Virus record (IMG/VR): IMGVR_UViG_3300023235_000043
Span: 1-43,071 of that record
Direction: 5' to 3' (one strand)
Source of the DNA: a virus
Length of the DNA: 43,071 nt
This document shows, one piece after another, positions 38,319-43,071 of the stretch; position 1 is the stretch's first letter; every line of letters begins with the position of its first letter. Under the pieces are notes generated by a model. That model was not told where the DNA came from. It saw only the letters and a program-made list of their open reading frames with translations, and did not search any database. The translations under genes and the position numbers were made by a program.

Positions 38319-40884
38319 CTTGAGTCTCCAATGTTTGCTGAACCCGCAGTTCCTTGGGATGCGGCAGGAAGTGCGCGGGTCCACTCCCTGACGCGTAGGC
38401 CGGATCATCCTTGGGTAAGGACTCGCCGGACCATTCGAGAAACTTCTGCGTCTTCTCTTCCATCGTGTTGCCCTTTATCATCTGATTCCTCAGTGCGCTA
38501 CTCAGGCCACGACCATTGTATAGCAGGACCACTCGCTCTGCCCCACGAGTCACTGCGGTATACAGCCACTCGCGGTAGCACATGCGGGCCACGGCAGAAT
38601 GCACCACGACGATCACAGTCTTACACTCGCTGCCTTGCAGCTTGTGGCATGTCATGGCGTAGGCTAGGGTGAGTCCTTGGATTCCACCAACGGTATCGAA
38701 TGGGCGGACAATCTCTTCGCCTTCAAGGTTGAGCCCGAAGTTAACCGTGACGATATGGGTGGCTGCGCGACTCGTGAACTCCTCGCTGCCTTCCTCGTCT
38801 TGCTTCCGCCGGTTGCCCGTGTTGCGGTTGGCGACTGCAATCCCTTGGACTTCGACACTCGTACCTGCGATGGAGTCCTTCACGGCCTTGATGCGCTCCG
38901 CAGTCTCAAACGTCGCGTTGCCGTTGCGCTTGATATCGACCACGATTCCTACCATACCATTGGTAAGATTGTTCGCTCGATCGTTCTTGAGTACCATCAC
39001 CTTGTCGCCAACCGCGAAGTGCTTCTGCTCGAATCCTGCGTCGATGACGGTGCGGACTCCCTTGATCTCGCCTGAATGTTCTTTCGGGCTTGGGTTGAAC
39101 TGCCCCACATAGAATGCGTTGAGCGGGAGTTGCCCCATGTTGTACGATTTGGACTCCGCATTGTCTCCATTGGTCGGGACAATGACGGCATCAGTATCAG
39201 GATTGAAGGCTCCTTCACGACTCAGCTTCACAGCTACCGCCTTGATGCGGGTCACGGCGCCCATGATTCGTTTGCCGTTGTCCATGTAATCGTTAATGGC
39301 TCCTCCAATGTCCAGCATGTCGAACTTGCCGGGAGTCTGGACAGGCATCTGGCCGTTGAGGATTCGCCAAGCATTCTCGACGATGGGGTTAGTCTCGCCC
39401 TTCTGCCTATGAATCTTGGTGAGTTCAAAGGAGGGGTACTTGTTCAGTGCGAATCCAAAGATCGAGCGGCCCTGTACCGGGGGCAGCTGATTGATATCCC
39501 CGATGAAGTAGACGCGAGTTCGAGGCTTCAGCGCATCAAAGAGCTGTTTCGCCAACGGAAGCCCCAGCATCCCGGCCTCATCAATGATAATGAAGTCGAG
39601 GTCCAGGGGGTTGAGTCTATTCCGGCCAGGAACGAATCGCATGGTAGTCCGGTTCGCCGCATCAAAGGGCTGTTTCCCCTTGATCGAGGGGTCCCAGACT
39701 TCATAGAACTCAGGAGCGAACTCAAGGAGTCCATGGATAGTGTCGCAGAGTCCGTGGAACTTACCAGGAAGATTCTTCTTCTGTTGTTGGACTGCCTTGC
39801 CCGTGTAGGCCACGACTGCGCCATTGATTGCGATGCCATCTTCCAGCATCTTACCGGCAGCGAGGGATTGTAGCCTATCAAGGAGGAGTCGAGTGATGGC
39901 AGACTTGCCCGTACCGGCGGCTCCCGTCATGCAAGCGTAGAAGTGCTGCATGAGTCCACCCAGTGCGGCTCTCTGAGAGGGGTCGAGCATCGCCTCTGTC
40001 ACGGTGAAGGCGTCTACCTCCTGAGGAGTCGGAGGTAGATCAGGGGGCATTTGCAGGACAGGAACGTCTTCGGGTTCCACGAGTGCGGGCGTTGTCTTGG
40101 CGATTTCCTCGACGAGTTCCTGGGGAGTCGCTGCTTCCTGCTTCTGGGCGGCGATCAATTCCTGCAAGGTACGTCGAGGAGCCGGGGCGAGAGGGAGGGG
40201 AGTCGGAGGCGCGGTGGCAGGTGGTACGCCCTCTTTGGCAAGAGTCGACTCCGGCTCGCTTACCGGCTCCTCTTTCGGTGACAGAACCACTAGATCCTCG
40301 CTGAAGTATTTCTTCGCGAGTCGGATCACATGGGGCTTCTGCTTGTCTGTGTGTTCCCCACTCCACTCGCGGAGGCGGGAGAAGAACTCTAGGTCGCGGG
40401 CTTCCACGTTGTCGTGCTTGATGCGAGTCAGATACATCTTCGCCTTGCGGTAGTCCTCGCCGATCACTTCCTCGGCGCGTGGAGTGGTTACTTCCTTGCG
40501 CTCGGTGAATCGTGCGAGACTCGCGTTAGCGGCGGCCTCTAGTGCGGGCCGTTCCTCAGCCATTAGTTCAAGGTTGAGTCCCTTGAGCTGCGTGTTCTTA
40601 TATAGGTCCAGCGCGTCATACATCCACGCGACGTTGGCAGGGGATAAGTCCTTGCCGTCACGGAGTAGACTCGCTATCCACTTGCCCTTACTGGCGTGCT
40701 GGCCTGCGAATCCAATGTCATCATGGCTATTTGCGCCATCACACTGGGAGTCGAGCAGGGCCATCGCGGTATAGGCTACCGGAATGTTAGTGACTTGGGC
40801 CGACGCCTGAGCGATCTGAGTCATCTCAGGGGCGGGCGGCGCGGGATTTGCGGCTGCGCGCATTTCAGCGATTGACGGACTCAT
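38305..40884 (-). CDS. RecD2-like DNA helicase with long N-terminal extension
   Basis: An 859-aa SF1 helicase. ATG 40884 is preferred (MSPSIAEM; ATGA overlap, AGGAGTCCCAAG upstream); a start at 40902 adds six residues. In 865-aa numbering, Walker A is GAAGTGKS (327-334), motif II is IIIDEAG (438-444), motif III is GDINQLPPV (468-476), and the C-terminal end has TLAYAMTCHKLQGSE and LYTAVTRG motifs V/VI. The first 300 residues are not helicase: two helical parts separated by a proline/alanine-rich linker (APPTPLPLAPAPRR). It would unwind DNA for replication or recombination. Confidence 0.9.
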   Translation of the reverse strand: MSPSIAEMRAAANPAPPAPEMTQIAQASAQVTNIPVAYTAMALLDSQCDGANSHDDIGFAGQHASKGKWIASLLRDGKDLSPANVAWMYDALDLYKNTQLKGLNLELMAEERPALEAAANASLARFTERKEVTTPRAEEVIGEDYRKAKMYLTRIKHDNVEARDLEFFSRLREWSGEHTDKQKPHVIRLAKKYFSEDLVVLSPKEEPVSEPESTLAKEGVPPATAPPTPLPLAPAPRRTLQELIAAQKQEAATPQELVEEIAKTTPALVEPEDVPVLQMPPDLPPTPQEVDAFTVTEAMLDPSQRAALGGLMQHFYACMTGAAGTGKSAITRLLLDRLQSLAAGKMLEDGIAINGAVVAYTGKAVQQQKKNLPGKFHGLCDTIHGLLEFAPEFYEVWDPSIKGKQPFDAANRTTMRFVPGRNRLNPLDLDFIIIDEAGMLGLPLAKQLFDALKPRTRVYFIGDINQLPPVQGRSIFGFALNKYPSFELTKIHRQKGETNPIVENAWRILNGQMPVQTPGKFDMLDIGGAINDYMDNGKRIMGAVTRIKAVAVKLSREGAFNPDTDAVIVPTNGDNAESKSYNMGQLPLNAFYVGQFNPSPKEHSGEIKGVRTVIDAGFEQKHFAVGDKVMVLKNDRANNLTNGMVGIVVDIKRNGNATFETAERIKAVKDSIAGTSVEVQGIAVANRNTGNRRKQDEEGSEEFTSRAATHIVTVNFGLNLEGEEIVRPFDTVGGIQGLTLAYAMTCHKLQGSECKTVIVVVHSAVARMCYREWLYTAVTRGAERVVLLYNGRGLSSALRNQMIKGNTMEEKTQKFLEWSGESLPKDDPAYASGSGPAHFLPHPKELRVQQTLETQDVSN

Positions 40885-41144
40885 CTTGGGACTCCTGGCC
40901 ATCCTGGGAATAGTTTCATTAGGTGTTTCTCGAACCGGCGGGCGAACTCTTTACCCGTTTCGCGACTCATCTTTGCCCGCTTCCATTCGACAAAAGTGCC
41001 GCCCGTTTCAAGATTGGTGGGCGCGTGGCGCATGACTTCGCGAAGTTCGGGAGGCATCGAGTCGAATAGCATCCAGTATTTCTTGTCGGTTTGGGCGACC
41101 TTTGGATCGCCCTCGCCGACATTGGTTTGTTGGTACTTTGTCAT
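40881..41144 (-). CDS. Small basic protein before the helicase
   Basis: An 87-aa protein. The middle (WMLFDSMPPELREVMRHAP) followed by a basic helix (KRAKMSRETGKEFARRFEKH) recalls small alphaproteobacterial and phage proteins with an 'LP..lR..m..A' motif; the similarity is weak. GGAGGGCTGAGTC precedes ATG 41144. It ends in the helicase start (ATGA). It may act with the helicase. Confidence 0.6.
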   Translation of the reverse strand: MTKYQQTNVGEGDPKVAQTDKKYWMLFDSMPPELREVMRHAPTNLETGGTFVEWKRAKMSRETGKEFARRFEKHLMKLFPGWPGVPR

Positions 41145-41147
41145 GAC

Positions 41148-41456
41148 TCAGCCCTCCGAGTGGAGTTGCGGCAACAGCCGGTTGCAGATAATCTCGACGG
41201 CTTCAAAGTAGCTGACCGCGTGGTACTGCCTCAGGACTCCACCCGAGACTTCCCCGAAATTGACTTGATGCCGCAGCGGCTCATGGACGTTCCTGGGCAG
41301 GACTCGCGGGCTACCCCGGACAATCTCTGCGAAGGGCTCGCGGTCAAAGTAAACCGTTTGCACAAGGAACAGGCGTCCATCCTCGCGGGAGGCTATGAAC
41401 TCAGGCTCGCCAAATATGAGTCGGGTGTCCACCCGCAGGGTTGCTAGGCTAGTCAT
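41148..41456 (-). CDS. Protein of unknown function in the first early operon
   Basis: A 102-aa protein from ATG 41456 (MTSLATLRVDTRLIFGEPEF), overlapping the upstream gene by eight bases. Longer readings of this frame extend into the neighbouring gene and are not credible. It has a beta-rich start (FLVQTVYFDREPF) and a helical C-terminus (SYFEAVEIICNRLLPQL). No family is recognised. Confidence 0.6.
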   Translation of the reverse strand: MTSLATLRVDTRLIFGEPEFIASREDGRLFLVQTVYFDREPFAEIVRGSPRVLPRNVHEPLRHQVNFGEVSGGVLRQYHAVSYFEAVEIICNRLLPQLHSEG

Positions 41457-42576
41457 CGGACTCAACCTTCTTGAAGAATGCCGTGACTCCAGCTTCCTCA
41501 TGTAACTCCAACGCGGCCATACCCTCGTCGCGCTTGGCGGCTGTGGCTGCGAGTCGTTCGGCCAGGGTTTTGCCGCCCGATTGCTTAGGCGCGGCGGCCT
41601 TGCGTTCCGCGTGCCACTTCTTCGCGCCGGACTCCAGTTCCGGGCTAATCTCGCGCATCTTCTTCGCGACTCCAAACGTGCCCTTGAGTGCGTCTGCGAC
41701 CACGATTTCCATGAAGGTTGCTTGCGTGATTATGGACTCCTTCTCAACCGGGCGCATAAGAGTGGCGCGGTGGAAGGCATTAGCGGAATGGCCGAAGAGA
41801 TTGAACTCGCGTTTGAACCAGCTAGGACTCGCCTTGTACTGCTTCCAGTAATTCTCGATTAGTTCCAGCAATTCGTCGAGTACAGGCTCGCCACCGATTA
41901 ACTCTTGTGGAGTCAAGTAAGGGAATACCAGGTGGCGTAGTCCCAGTTCCGAGTCGATGGCAGTCATCGCCGTGTTGAGTCTGCCAAGTTTCGCCAGGGC
42001 ATCGACCGGCAGGGCCGCAAGGTGGGCATATAACTTGATCTTTGCCCGAGTCCATGCGGCCTGGTCAGACGTAGTGCGCCAGCTGATGCGGCCGTTGTCG
42101 AGTTTGTTCTTGTAGCGTAGTGACTCACGCCATAAGAGCTGGTCGGTCATGTAGACAAAGAATCCCGCAGGGTCGATTTCGCTGAGTGTGTGGAGTGTGT
42201 CGGGGTCGAGTCGTACCCAGGCAGGATGCACTCGGTAACTCAGGGCAATCTCCTCACGGAGTCCCGCGTGGGATGGTGCCTTCTGCGCTTTCTGGTAGAG
42301 ACTCAGCGCGTCGAGCGACAGAGTGCCGATGGGTTGGCCGGTGCGCGAGCAGTAGATGGCCCGCGAGTCGATCTCCTCATCGGTATGGGGCTCGACGGTA
42401 TCCACGAAGCTGCGGGCACTCGCCCAGTCAATTATCGTGAGTCCCCGCCTTGCGAGGATTTGGCCGAATAGGGCCGTTTGCCGGGTGTGGAACTTCGCAC
42501 GAGTCATCTTCTCGACTCGTTCCGCCGAGCGGGTGGCTGCGGCGGCGATTGCGGACTCATTAACTTTGATGGTCAT
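41449..42576 (-). CDS. 375-aa early protein of unknown function
   Basis: A 375-aa protein, the largest of the first early operon. ATG 42576 overlaps the previous stop as ATGA; a start 14 codons upstream would overlap more and is unlikely. Mostly helical. Residues about 70-85 contain YCSRTGQPIGTL, an isolated C-x3-G-Q-P-I-G pattern of unknown role. The C-terminus (about 300-375) is basic and then acidic (AAPKQSGGKTLAERLAATAA). No catalytic motif is recognised. Being second in an operon with a strong promoter, it is made early and probably in quantity. Confidence 0.6.
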   Translation of the reverse strand: MTIKVNESAIAAAATRSAERVEKMTRAKFHTRQTALFGQILARRGLTIIDWASARSFVDTVEPHTDEEIDSRAIYCSRTGQPIGTLSLDALSLYQKAQKAPSHAGLREEIALSYRVHPAWVRLDPDTLHTLSEIDPAGFFVYMTDQLLWRESLRYKNKLDNGRISWRTTSDQAAWTRAKIKLYAHLAALPVDALAKLGRLNTAMTAIDSELGLRHLVFPYLTPQELIGGEPVLDELLELIENYWKQYKASPSWFKREFNLFGHSANAFHRATLMRPVEKESIITQATFMEIVVADALKGTFGVAKKMREISPELESGAKKWHAERKAAAPKQSGGKTLAERLAATAAKRDEGMAALELHEEAGVTAFFKKVESDD

Positions 42577-42800
42577 TGTGGTGTCCCCCGAGTCGTAACC
42601 GCATACTGGGGAGTGCATAGCGGGCGAACAGTCATTAAAGATGGTGTCGGGTAGACTGGACTCGCGTGCTCATCCCACCATTTAGTCGCTTGTGCGGGCG
42701 ACTCAAAAGGCCCGAAGATTTCGGGCTCATCCCAAACCTCGGGAGTGCCGTCCGGATTTAAGAGTCGCAATTCTAGGATATAGCCTGATATGGTTTTCAT
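42573..42800 (-). CDS. First early protein, unknown function
   Basis: A 75-aa protein (MKTISGYILELRLLNPDG) with a beta-rich start, an EPEIFGPFESPAQATKWW segment, and a short end. This kind of small alpha/beta fold is frequent in phages but has no known function. ATG 42800 follows GGAGTCAGAAAC; the leader contains a 17-bp palindrome. It is the first gene behind the right-end promoter, a usual place for host-takeover proteins. Confidence 0.6.
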   Translation of the reverse strand: MKTISGYILELRLLNPDGTPEVWDEPEIFGPFESPAQATKWWDEHASPVYPTPSLMTVRPLCTPQYAVTTRGTPQ

Positions 42801-42823
42801 GTTTCTGACTCCACTGTAGATGA

Positions 42824-42840
42824 TGCCTGGAATCCAGGCA
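42824..42840. promoter_or_regulatory. 17-bp palindrome in the early leader
   Basis: TGCCTGG and CCAGGCA are perfect inverted repeats around AAT. It lies about 10 bases downstream of the predicted start of the right-end leftward promoter (42858-42887) and 24 bases before the first gene. It could be an operator for a dimeric regulator or a 5'-end hairpin protecting the early mRNA. Confidence 0.6.
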
Positions 42841-42857
42841 GACTCTTGCCATGCAAA

Positions 42858-42887
42858 AGATTAGCACGCATTTGATATAAATGTCAA
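42858..42887 (-). promoter_or_regulatory. Sigma70 promoter of the first early operon
   Basis: On the minus strand, a perfect TTGACA (42882-42887) is followed by 18 bases and TAATCT (42858-42863), preceded by TGC, an extended -10 element. The region is AT-rich. It is the only promoter-like sequence upstream of the long operon from 42800 to 36870. Confidence 0.8.
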
Positions 42888-43000
42888 GGACTAAGATTCG
42901 ACTCATAATATTAATTACGCGGCTCTTACGATGTTACTAAGGGTTAATGGTCCTTGCGGGAATCGGAATGAATCCGTCAGACTCTGGGCGTGAGTCGATT

Positions 43001-43029
43001 TTGCCCAACATTACACTTAGACTTATCAT
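43001..43029 (+). promoter_or_regulatory. Rightward sigma70-type promoter at the right end
   Basis: TTGCCC (43001-43006; four of six) is followed by 17 bases and TATCAT (43024-43029; five of six). Two copies of CATTACACT (43009-43017, 43027-43035), one on each side of the -10, may be a binding site for a regulator. It points out of the window; it would transcribe the late genes at 393 if the end of the window joins its start. Confidence 0.5.
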
Positions 43030-43071
43030 TACACTAACCACTTCGGCGGACCCTCCCCCTGCGCCCGCCCA

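Noticed and set aside
39076-39873. Open frame of 265 codons opposite the helicase
   Set aside because: It runs antisense through helicase motifs I-III; no ribosome site or neighbour relation.
41460-41675. Longer reading (175 codons) of the gene at 41148
   Set aside because: The extra N-terminus is antisense-like R/P/S-rich sequence lying within the 375-aa gene; the ATG at 41456 with an eight-base overlap is more credible.
1-43071. Search for tRNA genes, CRISPR arrays, integrase or repressor
   Set aside because: No cloverleaf-like sequence, no regularly spaced repeats and no tyrosine or serine recombinase motif was seen.
1-43071. Terminal direct repeats
   Set aside because: The first and last 100 or so bases do not match each other by eye, so the window is not simply bounded by long terminal repeats.

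Overview
This window looks like a complete or nearly complete genome of a tailed double-stranded DNA phage. It carries one full set of terminase, portal, scaffold, capsid, adaptor, tail and ejection-type genes, one replication set and one lysis set. I see no integrase, repressor, tRNA or CRISPR array, and no tail sheath, tail tube or tape-measure gene, so a lytic, short-tailed (podovirus-like) phage is the best reading. The nested spanin pair with a lipoprotein signal implies a Gram-negative host. The sigma70-type promoters and the absence of a phage RNA polymerase imply transcription by the host enzyme. A TSCPD protein beginning with RLPNRR resembles proteins I associate with Alphaproteobacteria, but that is only a hint.

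Layout. Bases 1-392 are non-coding and hold a 12-bp inverted repeat and a 60-base stretch made almost only of A and C. Bases 393-23460 (+ strand) are the late block: terminase small and large subunits, portal, scaffold, major capsid protein, adaptor, a holin/spanin cassette, tail and fibre proteins, then small membrane and coiled-coil proteins and two very large putative ejection proteins (900 and 1761 aa). A strong terminator at 23575-23617 closes this block. Bases 23594-42800 (- strand) are the early/replication block. From right to left they hold an early operon of mostly unknown genes with a RecD-like helicase; a short unit with an M15 peptidase endolysin behind its own promoter; and a second operon with a PD-(D/E)XK exonuclease, a RecA-fold ATPase, an SSB-like protein, a TSCPD protein, a family A DNA polymerase with a UDG-like N-terminal region, a glycosyltransferase, a DUF6378 protein and a DUF3987-like ATPase. 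The right end (42801-43071) carries a leftward promoter for the early genes and a rightward promoter. The rightward one would drive the late block if the two ends of the window are joined.

The genes are packed with stop/start overlaps (ATGA, GTGA, TTGA, TGATG), so translational coupling is the rule. Following this pattern exposed four genes shorter than 60 codons (20, 49 and 51 aa, plus a 60-aa neighbour). It also exposed two genes, the 648-aa tail protein and the 440-aa ATPase, whose coding-like frames run upstream of any ATG/GTG/TTG to a TTAA overlap; they may start at UUA. The other genome-wide oddity is a large excess of the word GAGTC/GACTC (about 9-12 per kb in four 1-kb samples counted by eye, against roughly 2 expected), often lying between the Shine-Dalgarno sequence and the start codon.
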